Of a stretch of 64,000 bases of DNA, positions 35,206-44,346 are shown piece by piece. Origin of the DNA: DAISIK01 sp036822055 (GTDB taxonomy: Bacteria; Verrucomicrobiota; Verrucomicrobiia; Opitutales; Puniceicoccaceae); the NCBI GenBank assembly GCA_036822055.1, contig DAISIK010000002.1:62001-126000 (forward strand), given 5' to 3'. Both the position numbers and the translations under genes were made by a program. The notes under the pieces are model-generated. The model was not told the DNA's origin and made no database searches. It saw only the letters and a list, made by a program, of their open reading frames with translations. Position 1 is the first letter of the stretch. Every line of letters begins with the position of its first letter.

Positions 35206-37884
35206 ATGAAGGTGTTTGCCTTCCCCGCCCTGCCCCCACGAGTCCACCTTTTCCTGCTCCCCCTCGTCCTCCTCGTCCCGCCGTCGATGGCTCAGCCCGT
35301 TGACTCTGCCGACGTGATGGCGTCTTCAGAGTCCCATTCGACCACCGAGCCAGTAAACCTTCCGGCGCGCTACGAGGACCTCAAGCCCTCCCGCCCACGC
35401 CTCATGCTCGACCGCGAGCGTCTCAACCTCTGGCAATCCGGTTTTCCCTTAGGGAGCCACCTCGCCGAAAGGGCCGAGGAGTACCTGACCCGGGCGAGGA
35501 TAGCACTCAACACCTCCCCCGCTCAATATCCCGGACACGGTAAGGATGTTCTCGAAGCCGCTCGCCAGGTCATGCGCTCCAGCCTGGCCCTCTCCTTCGC
35601 CTACCTTCACACCGGCGAGGAGCACTTTCGCCACCGCCTCTGGCAGGAATTGGAGACAGCTGGCAACTTCCCCAACTGGGGAGAGGAAGTTCAATTCCTC
35701 GCTACGGCCGAGATGATGTTTGGATTTTCCGTGGCCTATGATTGGCTTCATCAGAGTTGGAGCCCCGCCCAACGCCAGTTTATCGAGCAGACCATCCACG
35801 ACAAAGGCTTACTCCCCGCCCAGCGCGCCTACGCCTTCACCCTCCCCGGCTACCACGGCTGGAACGATGTCAACAACTGGAACTTTGTCTGCAACGGATC
35901 CATTGCCATCGCCGCCATCGCCGTCATGGAGCAATTCCCGGAGATCTCCAGCCAGCTCCTCGATCAGGCCCTCGAGCTCCTGCCCAAGGCCATCCGCCAG
36001 TTTCGCACCGATGGTGGCTGGGTCGAAGGAACCACCTACTGGCAATATGGAGGCACCTATCTCGTTCGCCTCCTCTCCAGTTTGGAGACCGCTTTTGGCA
36101 CCGATTTTGGCCTCTCCTCCATCACCCCAGGGCTCGCCCTCACCGGCTACTTTCCCATCTACCTCACCAGCCCGATCGGCCAGGCCTTCGATTTTGGAGA
36201 CGCCCACCCAGGTCGTTTCTCACCGCCACCGCTCGCCTATTTTGCTACCGCCTATGCCAATTCCACTTGGGCGTCTTTCCGGTCCAGCTCCCCCGGGGTC
36301 GGCATTGAGGATCTTCTCTTCCTCTCTCCCGAAGCCCCTGGCTCATGGTCCCACCTACCCCTTGACCGCTCCTTTCCCGACGTCGGGGTCGTTACCTTGC
36401 GGAGTTCCTGGACCGATCCCAACGCGCTCTGGCTGGCCGCCAAGGGAGGAAAAAACGGCGGAGCCCACTCCCACCTCGACCTTGGCAGTTTCCTCTTCGA
36501 TGCCTGGGGAGAACGCTGGTTCGTTGACCTCAACAAAGAATCGTATTCACGTAGTGGATACTTCCATATCCGTCCCGAGGGTCTCCGTTGGCGCTACTAT
36601 CGCTCCCGTGCCGAGGGCCACAATACCCTCGTCATCGGCCGATCACCACTTCCCGATCAGCTGACCGATGCCGAGGCCCCCATCCTCCACTTTGCTTCCG
36701 GTCCCGCCGAGGCTTTCACTGTCTTCGACCTAAGCCAAGCCTACGCTCGAAACGCCACCTCCGTCCATCGCGGCTTTGCCCTCTCCCAGGGTCGCTCGCT
36801 CCTCGTCATCCGCGACGAAATCTCTACCACAGATCCCCAACCCATTACCTGGAGCGTTCACCACCCCCACCTCGTCCGCCTCTCCTCCAATCGCCGGGTG
36901 GCCGTGCTCCAAACTCGGGATAAGGCCCTCCGCCTCGAGATCCATTCTCCGTCTGATGCCACCTTCGCAGACGAGGCGGCGGCACCCATCGTTCGCCAGG
37001 AAACATCCCTTCAGAATACCCCGGTCACCGGAATCCGCGCCCTCCGCATCCATTTAACTCCCCGCCAACAGACCGATCTCACCGTCTCCATCCGCCCAAC
37101 CGCCCCCAACTCCCCAGGCCTGGAGGTAGCCGACTTTTTCCTTCAGACCAAGCTTGAAGACTGGGAGGTTCGCTCCGAGGCCCCTTCTCTCGAGTCTGTC
37201 CACCTCGACGGCGAGGAACTCCTCTCCTCCCACCCCGCTGCCCGCTCCGCCACGGCGAACCTCAACCGGAGAGTCCGCCATCATCAATTCGTCGCTACCT
37301 TTACCGATCCACAGCGGAGCCCCCTTTCCCTCGAATTACCCGCCGATCTCAACCTCCACCAAGTCCCCCTTTCTGAAATCGAGAGTCCCTGGGATCCCAC
37401 CTACCAAACCCTCTTCATCGAGCCAAAAATCCTCCCCCCGCTGCTGCTTGAGACTTTTGCCGACCGCCGCGAAGCAATGAAAGCCTCCAGTGAGCGCTTC
37501 GATCAAACCCACATCCCCGAGCACGTCCTCGATGGGCGTCTTGGAACCCGCTGGAGTGCCGAAGGGGCTGGCTCTCGTCTCCTCATCGAGCTGGATCGGG
37601 TCCGAACCATTCACGGTCTTGGCCTGGCCTTCCACCAGGGTAATGCCCGGAAAAGCTCCTTTGCTCTTGAAAGCTCCTCCGATGGGGTTTCCTGGCAACT
37701 CGTCCTCCCCCCGACTGAATCCTCTGGCCAAACCCTCCGGGTCGAGATTTTTCCATTCTCTCAACCCGTCTCCGCCCGCTTCTTCCGCTACACCGGATTT
37801 GGGAATTCCGTCAACGCCTGGAATAGCGTCACCGAGTTTGTTCCCCTTGAGCAACTTCCTCCCGAGGCCCTTGAAAACCCCTGA
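35206..37884 (+). CDS. Heparinase II/III-like polysaccharide lyase with C-terminal F5/8-type domain
   Basis: The protein is 892 aa with a signal peptide ending near PPSMAQ. The N-terminal alpha/alpha toroid (about 60-370) includes the family-typical stretch WNDVNNWNFVCNGS and FRTDGGWVEGTTYWQYG. The central beta-sandwich (about 380-690) has HSHLDLGSFLFDAWGERW, where His and Tyr residues of heparinase II-like lyases lie. The last 150 residues (SERFDQTHIPEHVLDGRLGT onward, with RFFRYTGFG) form a discoidin or CBM32-like domain for substrate binding. It would cleave uronic-acid-containing polysaccharides outside the cell. The exact lyase family and substrate cannot be fixed here. It is convergent with araD. 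Confidence 0.82.
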   Translation: MKVFAFPALPPRVHLFLLPLVLLVPPSMAQPVDSADVMASSESHSTTEPVNLPARYEDLKPSRPRLMLDRERLNLWQSGFPLGSHLAERAEEYLTRARIALNTSPAQYPGHGKDVLEAARQVMRSSLALSFAYLHTGEEHFRHRLWQELETAGNFPNWGEEVQFLATAEMMFGFSVAYDWLHQSWSPAQRQFIEQTIHDKGLLPAQRAYAFTLPGYHGWNDVNNWNFVCNGSIAIAAIAVMEQFPEISSQLLDQALELLPKAIRQFRTDGGWVEGTTYWQYGGTYLVRLLSSLETAFGTDFGLSSITPGLALTGYFPIYLTSPIGQAFDFGDAHPGRFSPPPLAYFATAYANSTWASFRSSSPGVGIEDLLFLSPEAPGSWSHLPLDRSFPDVGVVTLRSSWTDPNALWLAAKGGKNGGAHSHLDLGSFLFDAWGERWFVDLNKESYSRSGYFHIRPEGLRWRYYRSRAEGHNTLVIGRSPLPDQLTDAEAPILHFASGPAEAFTVFDLSQAYARNATSVHRGFALSQGRSLLVIRDEISTTDPQPITWSVHHPHLVRLSSNRRVAVLQTRDKALRLEIHSPSDATFADEAAAPIVRQETSLQNTPVTGIRALRIHLTPRQQTDLTVSIRPTAPNSPGLEVADFFLQTKLEDWEVRSEAPSLESVHLDGEELLSSHPAARSATANLNRRVRHHQFVATFTDPQRSPLSLELPADLNLHQVPLSEIESPWDPTYQTLFIEPKILPPLLLETFADRREAMKASSERFDQTHIPEHVLDGRLGTRWSAEGAGSRLLIELDRVRTIHGLGLAFHQGNARKSSFALESSSDGVSWQLVLPPTESSGQTLRVEIFPFSQPVSARFFRYTGFGNSVNAWNSVTEFVPLEQLPPEALENP

Positions 37885-37920
37885 TCAACGCTGCCTTGGG
37901 GCGAAGCTCTCACCCCCCTT

Positions 37921-38619
37921 TCAGCTCTGCCCGTAGTAGGCGCCTTTGCCGTGTTTCCGCCAAAAATGCTTATGCATCAGCCCGGCGTCCAGAGGCTCGG
38001 TCGCAGGTGCCAGAGCCAGGGTTTTCAAGGCCATCCCGGCCGCCAGCTCAAGGGCCTGAGCGTACTCCACCGCCTTTTTCCCAGATTCATTCCAGACGAA
38101 AGGACCATGCCCCCGCACCAGAACCGCCGGGGTCTCGCGAGGATCTCGCTCGGTGAAACATTCCACGATCACTCCCCCCGTTTCCCACTCGTATTCTCCA
38201 TCGATCTCCTCGCTCGTCATCGGTCGGGTCACCGGAACCGCCCCGAGAAAATGATCAGCGTGGGTCGTGCCCAAACAGGGAATCTCCCTGCCCGCCTGGG
38301 CAAAGGCCACCGCCGCCCGGGAGTGGGTGTGAACCACCGAGGCGATCCCTTTGCTCCCAAACTCGAGCAATAGGCGCCGGTGAGTGGGCGTGTCCGAAGA
38401 CGGTCGCAGGCTGCCTTCGACCACCGTTCCTTCCAGATCAACCACCACCATGTCTTCCGCCCGCAGGGCCAGATAATCCACCCCGCTGGGTTTAATCGCA
38501 AAAACGGCAGCTTCCCCATCATAGACACTCACATTCCCGAAGGTAAGGTCCACCAACCCCGAGGCGTGCAGGGACCGATTTGCCTCAAAGCAGGCCTCTC
38601 GCAACATTTTTGTATCCAT
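37921..38619 (-). CDS. araD: L-ribulose-5-phosphate 4-epimerase
   Basis: The protein is 232 aa, the size of E. coli AraD. Class II aldolase-fold landmarks are FGNVSVYD, IKPSGVDY, the zinc-binding HTHS (VVHTHSRAAVAFAQAG) and RGHGPFVW, and the C-terminal HFWRKHGKGAYYGQ, which matches the AraD end motif. It converts L-ribulose 5-phosphate to D-xylulose 5-phosphate for entry into the pentose phosphate pathway. It is the last gene of the araB-araA-araD operon on the minus strand, 21 bp after araA. Confidence 0.95.
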   Translation of the reverse strand: MDTKMLREACFEANRSLHASGLVDLTFGNVSVYDGEAAVFAIKPSGVDYLALRAEDMVVVDLEGTVVEGSLRPSSDTPTHRRLLLEFGSKGIASVVHTHSRAAVAFAQAGREIPCLGTTHADHFLGAVPVTRPMTSEEIDGEYEWETGGVIVECFTERDPRETPAVLVRGHGPFVWNESGKKAVEYAQALELAAGMALKTLALAPATEPLDAGLMHKHFWRKHGKGAYYGQS

Positions 38620-38640
38620 TAATTCCTTCTTCCAAATAGC

Positions 38641-40140
38641 CTAGATGCCCTTTACCCCATAGTAAACTTCCGCTGCCCGAAGGTCCCGCTTGAAACGCCG
38701 GAGCTCAGTCTCCTCATCAATCACCACACATTCAATACCAGCCATCTCCGCAAGGGTCTCCAGCTGCTCCGTTTTCACGTCAAAACTGAAAGCCGTGTGA
38801 TGGGCTCCCCCGGCCTGGATCCACGCCTCCGCCGCCGTGGGAAGGTCTGGCTGGGCATCCCAAAGCACCCGAGCCACCGGAAGCTTTGGCATCGCCTCAG
38901 GGATCGCCACACTTATCACCTCACTCACAATCATCCGGAACCGGTTGCCCAGATCGACCAAACACAGGTTCACCGCCGATCCGGTCGAGGCGTTAAACAC
39001 CAGCCTCACCGGATCGGCCTTCCCACCGATTCCCAAAGGATGGATCTCGCAACGAGGCCGACCTGCCGCAATTGAAGGGCAGATTTCCAACATGTGCGAC
39101 CCCAGGCAACGGGCACCATCGGGGGAGAAATGGTAGGTGTAGTCCTCCATGAAAGAGGTGCCGCCACCCTTGCCACTCCCGATCACCTTCAAGACCCGCA
39201 CCAAAGCAGCCTGCTTCCAGTCTCCCTCCGCCCCGAAACCATAGCCATCCGCCATCAACCGCTGGACGGCCAGCCCCGGCAGTTGAACCAACCCGTGTAG
39301 ATCCTCAAAGGTATCGGTAAAGGCACCGTACCCGTGCGCCTCGAGGAAGCGCCTCAGCCCCAGCTCAATCCGGGCTGCCTCCCGCAGCGAAGCATGAGCC
39401 TCCGCCCCCTTCCTCAAACTCGGTGCCAGCTCGTAGCTCTCTGCATACAAACCACAGAGTTCATCGATCGCGAATTCCTCCACTGCAGTCACCACCTCGA
39501 CCAAATCCCCCACCCCATGGGTGTTTACCGAGAGCCCGAAAACTTCCTCGGCTGCCACTTTGTCTCCCTCCGTGACCGCAACCTGCCGCATATTGTCGCC
39601 GAAGCGTACCACCTTCAAGGCGTTCCACTCCGCCCAGCCAGCCGCTACCCTCGCCCAATTGGCCACCCGCGCCCGTACCTCGGGCGCCTCCCAGTGACCA
39701 ACCACCACCTCCCTGCGGATTCCCATCCGGGTCAGGATGTGGCCAAACTCCCGCCCCCCGTGCGCCGACTGGTTCAAATTCATGAAGTCCATGTCGATAG
39801 CCTCCCATGGGATGTCTCGATTAAACTGGGTGTGCAAATGGCAAAGCGGTTTAGTCAACCGGCTCAAGCCACCAATCCACATCTTGGCCGGAGAAAAGGT
39901 GTGCATCCAGGCCAACAAACCGATGCACTCCGGTGCCCGACTCGCCGCCTCGCAAAGCTCCCGAATCTCTTCCGGCCGGGTCACAATCGGCTTAAACACT
40001 ACCCGTACCGGAATCGCCGGGTCCGCGTCCAGCGCAGACGCCACCGTTCTCGCATTTTCCGCAACTTTTTCAAGGGCCGCCGGACCGTAAAGGTGCTGGC
40101 TGCCGGTCATAAACCAGATTTCCTGTGTTTTCATCGTCAA
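38641..40140 (-). CDS. araA: L-arabinose isomerase
   Basis: The protein is 499 aa, the normal AraA length. It opens with EIWFMTGSQHLYGPAALEKV, the unmistakable AraA N-terminus, and contains LAWMHTFSPAKMWIGGL, HTQFNRDIPWEAIDMDFMNL and ADGYGFGAEGDWKQAALVR. The metal-site region FMEDYTYHF supplies the Glu and His ligands. It interconverts L-arabinose and L-ribulose in the cytosol. Its start overlaps the araB stop by 4 bp, showing translational coupling. Confidence 0.96.
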   Translation of the reverse strand: MTMKTQEIWFMTGSQHLYGPAALEKVAENARTVASALDADPAIPVRVVFKPIVTRPEEIRELCEAASRAPECIGLLAWMHTFSPAKMWIGGLSRLTKPLCHLHTQFNRDIPWEAIDMDFMNLNQSAHGGREFGHILTRMGIRREVVVGHWEAPEVRARVANWARVAAGWAEWNALKVVRFGDNMRQVAVTEGDKVAAEEVFGLSVNTHGVGDLVEVVTAVEEFAIDELCGLYAESYELAPSLRKGAEAHASLREAARIELGLRRFLEAHGYGAFTDTFEDLHGLVQLPGLAVQRLMADGYGFGAEGDWKQAALVRVLKVIGSGKGGGTSFMEDYTYHFSPDGARCLGSHMLEICPSIAAGRPRCEIHPLGIGGKADPVRLVFNASTGSAVNLCLVDLGNRFRMIVSEVISVAIPEAMPKLPVARVLWDAQPDLPTAAEAWIQAGGAHHTAFSFDVKTEQLETLAEMAGIECVVIDEETELRRFKRDLRAAEVYYGVKGI

Positions 40141-41750
40141 ACTAAAGAATCTACAGCCGCCCGCTCGATCGTCAGGCCTGCTTTGTACCGCTCAAAGTAC
40201 CGGTTAAATCCCTCCACCTCTCCAGGCTCGGGTTCAAATGTTTCCGGGGAGCTCCCAGCAAAAAACCCTTCCAAAAACCGCGTCAAAGTCCCGTTGCGAT
40301 TATCGCCTGCCGCGTAGGCCGCCAGTAGGGCGATGCCCCAGGCCCCTCCTTCTCCAGCCGAATCGAGCACCCGTACCGGAGTCTGGATCGCTGCGGTCAT
40401 CAACCGTCCCCCCACTCCGCCAGTCTTGAAAAATCCCCCGTGCCCACACATCGCATCGATTTTGACCGCCTCATCCTTGGTCAGGATATCCATTCCCAAC
40501 CGCAGCGCACCCAGGCTCGACATCAGAAGCGCCCGCAGAAAATTTGCCAGATCCCACCGAGCTTCCGGAAGCCGCACCACCAGCGGGCGCCCTTCCTCGA
40601 AACCCGTCAGGTGCTCCCCTGCCACATAACCGAAGCTCAAAAGCCCCCCACCGTCCGTTTCCCCCTTCAAGGCCAACGGCAGGAGCCTTTCAAAAAGCTC
40701 GGCCTGGCTCACCTCATGCCCGAGGGCCGCCGCCACCTCTCCAAAAAGTTCCATCCAGGCATTCAAATCAGCCGTGCAGTTGTTGGCATGGACCATCGCA
40801 ACCAACTTTCCCTCCGGTGTCATCACCAGGTCGATCGCCTCATGCACCCGTTCCAGCGGCTGTTCCAAAACCAGCATCGCAAAAACTGAGGTACCGGCCG
40901 AGATATTGCCGCTGCGGGGCGCCACACTTTGGGTGGCCACCATCCCGGTTCCAGCATCCCCCTCGGGTGGGCAAAGCGGAACCCCTGCCTCCAGAACCCC
41001 TCGCCGATCCAGCAAACTGACGCCCGCCGCGGTCAGTGCTCCAGCCTTTTCTCCGGCCAGCGCCACCCGGGGCAGAAGATCCCTCAGCTTCCAGGAGCCT
41101 TCGAAACCTTTTTCCCCCACATACTGGTCAAACTTTTCCAGCATAGCCGGATGGTAGCCCCGCCTCTCCAAATCAATCGGAAACATCCCGGAGGCCTCGC
41201 CAATCCCGAGCACCTTCTCGCCGGAAAGTTTCCAGTGTACGTAGCCCGCCAAGGTCGTCATGTCGGCAATCCGGGCTACGTGGTCCTCTCCCCGGAGGAT
41301 CGCTTCCGCTAAGTGGGCAATGCTCCAGCGCTGCGGGATCGGATAGTCGAAAAGCTCCGTCAGCGCTGCTGCAGCACGCCCCGTGATGTTGTTGCGCCAG
41401 GTCCGAAAAGGCACCAACTGCCCCCCCGATTCATCGAAGACCAAGTAGCCGTGCATCATCGCACTGACCCCCATCCCCCGCAACTTCTGCAAAACGACCC
41501 CGTATCGCTCCTCCACCTCGGAGCACAAACTTCCAAAACATTCCCGGAGTCCTTCCCAGACCTCATCCAGAGAGTAGGTCCAGATCCCATCAACCAGGCT
41601 GCTCTCCCAGGCATAGGAGCCAGCCGCCAGTGGCCCTCCTTCACCATCGATCAAGACGGCCTTGATCCGCGTTGACCCAAACTCGATACCGAGCACTGTC
41701 TCACCGTTTTCAATGGCCGCCACTTGGCGCTCAGAAACTTTTTCTTTCAT
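40137..41750 (-). CDS. araB: FGGY-family ribulokinase
   Basis: The protein is 537 aa. The ATP-binding phosphate-1 motif region GIEFGSTRIKAVLID near the start and later GGVGG and DSAGEGGAWGIALLAAYAAG segments mark the FGGY kinase fold. It belongs to the variant common in Bacteroidota, Bifidobacteria and Verrucomicrobia rather than the enterobacterial AraB. Assignment as ribulokinase rests on its position as first gene of an araBAD operon, coupled to araA. A site resembling the LacI-type motif lies 123 bp upstream. Xylulokinase-like specificity cannot be excluded from sequence alone. Confidence 0.85.
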   Translation of the reverse strand: MKEKVSERQVAAIENGETVLGIEFGSTRIKAVLIDGEGGPLAAGSYAWESSLVDGIWTYSLDEVWEGLRECFGSLCSEVEERYGVVLQKLRGMGVSAMMHGYLVFDESGGQLVPFRTWRNNITGRAAAALTELFDYPIPQRWSIAHLAEAILRGEDHVARIADMTTLAGYVHWKLSGEKVLGIGEASGMFPIDLERRGYHPAMLEKFDQYVGEKGFEGSWKLRDLLPRVALAGEKAGALTAAGVSLLDRRGVLEAGVPLCPPEGDAGTGMVATQSVAPRSGNISAGTSVFAMLVLEQPLERVHEAIDLVMTPEGKLVAMVHANNCTADLNAWMELFGEVAAALGHEVSQAELFERLLPLALKGETDGGGLLSFGYVAGEHLTGFEEGRPLVVRLPEARWDLANFLRALLMSSLGALRLGMDILTKDEAVKIDAMCGHGGFFKTGGVGGRLMTAAIQTPVRVLDSAGEGGAWGIALLAAYAAGDNRNGTLTRFLEGFFAGSSPETFEPEPGEVEGFNRYFERYKAGLTIERAAVDSLV

Positions 41751-41872
41751 AATCTGCTCGGTGTCGAAATGGGAGTTGGAACGGGCAATACCAGGGGCAA
41801 ATCACGTCCTTGGGGTCATCCGAAGATGATGCACTTGCTCGAACGTGAAAACACCGAATCTCCATCAATCCC

Positions 41873-41885
41873 GAAAACCGTTGCA
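41873..41885 (-). promoter_or_regulatory. Candidate LacI-family operator before araBAD
   Basis: On the minus strand it reads TGCAACGGTTTTC, 11 of 13 identical to the site at 28722. It is 123 bp upstream of araB, further away than the other two copies (47-48 bp), so it is the weakest of the three. Confidence 0.38.
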
Positions 41886-42045
41886 ATCGCGAGGAACTCC
41901 CCCGCCCTTCCCCCTGGCACCAGCTTTCCGGCTTGCAGTGCTTGAGTCGGTCGCTACTGTCCAAGGTTTTTGAGCTCGGAGTCCGCAGACCAAACCAACC
42001 TCACCTCCTCGGCCCAAATAATTATCGAAGACCTTAAAAACACAG

Positions 42046-44136
42046 ATGAGCGATCTATCTAAATTCAGAAACATTGGAATCTTTGCCCACGTCGATGCCG
42101 GCAAAACCACCACCACCGAGCGTATCCTTAAGCTCACCGGTAAAATTCACAAGATTGGCGAGGTCCACGACGGTGCTGCCACCACCGACTTCATGGAGCA
42201 AGAACAAGAGCGGGGCATCACCATTCAGTCTGCCGCCACCACCTGTTTCTGGAACGACCACCGTTTCAACATTATCGATACTCCCGGTCACGTCGACTTT
42301 ACCATTGAGGTTTACCGTTCTCTGAAGGTCCTCGACGGCGGCATCGGTGTTTTCTGCGGTAGCGGTGGTGTTGAACCCCAATCGGAGACCAACTGGCGCT
42401 ACGCGAATAACTCCAAGGTCGCCCGAGTCATTTATGTCAACAAGCTCGACCGCATCGGCGCCAATTTCTACAAGGTCGTCGATCAGATCAAGCGTATCCT
42501 CTCCGCCGTCCCCCTTGTTATGGTCCTTCCCATCGGCGAAGAGAGCAACTTCAAGGGCGTCGTCGATCTTCTCACCCGCAAGGCTTGGATCTGGGACGAA
42601 TCCGGAGATCCCATGAACTACACCATCACCGATGTCCCCGCCGACATGGTCGAAAAGGTCGAGGAATACCGGGAGAAGCTCGTCGAAACTGCCGTTGAGC
42701 AAGATGACGAGGTCATGGAAGCCTACCTCGGTGGCGACCAGCCGGACATCGATACCCTCAAACGCTGCATTCGCAAGGGGACCATCAATCTCTCCTTCTT
42801 CCCCACCTACTGCGGCTCCTCCTTTAAAAACAAGGGCGTGCAAAACGTGCTTGACGGCGTCGTCGATTACCTACCCAGCCCCACCGAGGTTAACCCTCAG
42901 CCCGAAGTTGATCTCGAGGGCAACGAAACCGGGAAATTTGCCATCGTCACCAAGGATGCCCCCCTTCGCGCCCTCGCCTTCAAGATCATGGACGACAAGT
43001 ACGGTGCCCTCACCTTTACCCGAATTTATTCAGGTTCGATCGCCAAAGGACAGTCCGTCCTTAACACAGCCACTGGCAAGTCCGAGCGAATCGGCCGAAT
43101 CGTGCAGATGCACGCAGATAACCGCGAGGAAATTGATCGCGCTGGCCCCGGAGAAATCATCGCCCTCCTCGGCATGAAAAACGTTCAGACTGGCCACACC
43201 CTCTGCGACCCGGATAACCCCGCCACCCTTGAACCAATGATCTTCCCTGATCCGGTCATCTCGATTGCCGTCAAGGTCAAGGATCAGTCCCAGAGTGAAA
43301 AACTCTCCGTCGCTCTCGGTCGCCTGGTTGCTGAGGATCCCTCCTTCCGGGTCGAAACCGATGAGGACTCGGGCGAAACCATCCTCAAGGGCATGGGTGA
43401 GCTTCACCTCGATATTAAGGTCGATATCCTTCGCCGTACTCATGGGGTGGAGGTCGAGGTCGGCGCCCCCCAGGTCGCCTACCGCGAAACCATTACCCAA
43501 CCGGTCAGCGATTCCTACACCCACAAAAAGCAAAGCGGTGGTTCCGGCCAATACGCCAAAATTGACTACTCGGTCGAGCCCCTTGAGCCCGGTACCGGTT
43601 TCCAGTTCGAGTCGAAGGTAGTCGGTGGGAACGTACCCCGCGAGTACTGGCCCGCAGTCGAAAAAGGGTTCAAAGCCTCGCTCGATCGTGGCGTCCTCGC
43701 TGGCTATCCCTGCCTCGACTTCAAGGTCACCCTCTCCGATGGCGCCTTCCACGCCGTCGACTCTTCGGCCATGGCCTTCGAGATTGCCGCTCGCGCCGCC
43801 TATCGCCAGACCGTGCCCAAGGCAGCCCCCGAAATTCTCGAGCCGATCATGAAGGTCGATGTCTTTTGCTCAGAAGATACCATGGGCGACGTTATCGGGG
43901 ACCTCAACCGCCGCCGCGGTATGATCAGCAGCCAGGAGCCGAGCGGGGCCGGAGTCCGCATCAAGGCCGAGTGCCCGCTCTCCGAGATGTTCGGCTACAT
44001 CGGAACCCTTCGGACCATGACCTCCGGCCGCGGCCAGTTTTCGATGGAGTTCTCCCACTACGCCCCCACCCCTCGCAACATCCGCGAAGACGTCATCAAA
44101 GCAGCGCAAGCTCGCGAGGCTGCCAAAAAGAAGTAG
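42046..44136 (+). CDS. fusA: Elongation factor G, EF-G2-type paralogue
   Basis: The protein is 696 aa with all EF-G domains: the P-loop AHVDAGKTTTTE, switch II DTPGHVDF, VNKLDR in place of the canonical NKMD, and domains III-V. Many positions differ from the housekeeping EF-G and agree with the second EF-G of Vibrio and Shewanella as I recall it: ILKLTGKIHKIGEVHDG, FCGSGGVEPQSETNWRYAN, KQSGGSGQYAK and FGYIGTLRTMTSGRGQF. It is also not in a str operon; it precedes nusA, separated by a terminator. It may have a specialised role in translocation or ribosome recycling, while a canonical fusA is expected elsewhere in the genome. Confidence 0.85.
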   Translation: MSDLSKFRNIGIFAHVDAGKTTTTERILKLTGKIHKIGEVHDGAATTDFMEQEQERGITIQSAATTCFWNDHRFNIIDTPGHVDFTIEVYRSLKVLDGGIGVFCGSGGVEPQSETNWRYANNSKVARVIYVNKLDRIGANFYKVVDQIKRILSAVPLVMVLPIGEESNFKGVVDLLTRKAWIWDESGDPMNYTITDVPADMVEKVEEYREKLVETAVEQDDEVMEAYLGGDQPDIDTLKRCIRKGTINLSFFPTYCGSSFKNKGVQNVLDGVVDYLPSPTEVNPQPEVDLEGNETGKFAIVTKDAPLRALAFKIMDDKYGALTFTRIYSGSIAKGQSVLNTATGKSERIGRIVQMHADNREEIDRAGPGEIIALLGMKNVQTGHTLCDPDNPATLEPMIFPDPVISIAVKVKDQSQSEKLSVALGRLVAEDPSFRVETDEDSGETILKGMGELHLDIKVDILRRTHGVEVEVGAPQVAYRETITQPVSDSYTHKKQSGGSGQYAKIDYSVEPLEPGTGFQFESKVVGGNVPREYWPAVEKGFKASLDRGVLAGYPCLDFKVTLSDGAFHAVDSSAMAFEIAARAAYRQTVPKAAPEILEPIMKVDVFCSEDTMGDVIGDLNRRRGMISSQEPSGAGVRIKAECPLSEMFGYIGTLRTMTSGRGQFSMEFSHYAPTPRNIREDVIKAAQAREAAKKK

Positions 44137-44173
44137 TTCGCCACCCCCCTCATCGGGCTAGCCAGCCTTTTCA

Positions 44174-44207
44174 AAGTCCGTCGGGTTATCCCGGCGGACT
44201 TTTTTTC
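44174..44207 (+). terminator. Rho-independent terminator of fusA
   Basis: AAAGTCCGTCGGG-TTAT-CCCGGCGGACTTT is a 13-bp stem with one G-U pair and a 4-nt loop, followed by a T-run to 44207. It lies 38 bp after the fusA stop. Confidence 0.9.
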
Positions 44208-44245
44208 TAACCCGGAATCCCCCCATCGGTTTCACACAGGTTGCC

Positions 44246-44275
44246 TTGACACCCGCCTGCGAATTTGGCAGAACT
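44246..44275 (+). promoter_or_regulatory. Candidate promoter of the nusA-infB operon
   Basis: A consensus -35 box TTGACA occurs at 44246-44251. The best -10 at 17-18 bp spacing is poor (CAGAAC/AGAACT at 44269-44275). It lies after the fusA terminator and before the leader hairpin. Confidence 0.35.
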
Positions 44276-44305
44276 CCCTTTTCACTACCATTCTTCATGC
44301 AAAGG

Positions 44306-44330
44306 AAGCGGTCTTCGGTCCGCTTTTTTT
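44306..44330 (+). terminator. Terminator-like attenuator in the nusA leader
   Basis: AAGCGGTC-TTCG-GTCCGCTT is a stem with one T-T mismatch closed by a C(UUCG)G tetraloop, followed by seven T. It ends only 16 bp before the nusA start, so it must be read through for nusA expression. It may be an attenuator, perhaps sensitive to NusA itself. Confidence 0.75.
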
Positions 44331-44346
44331 ATTCCACCCACAACAT

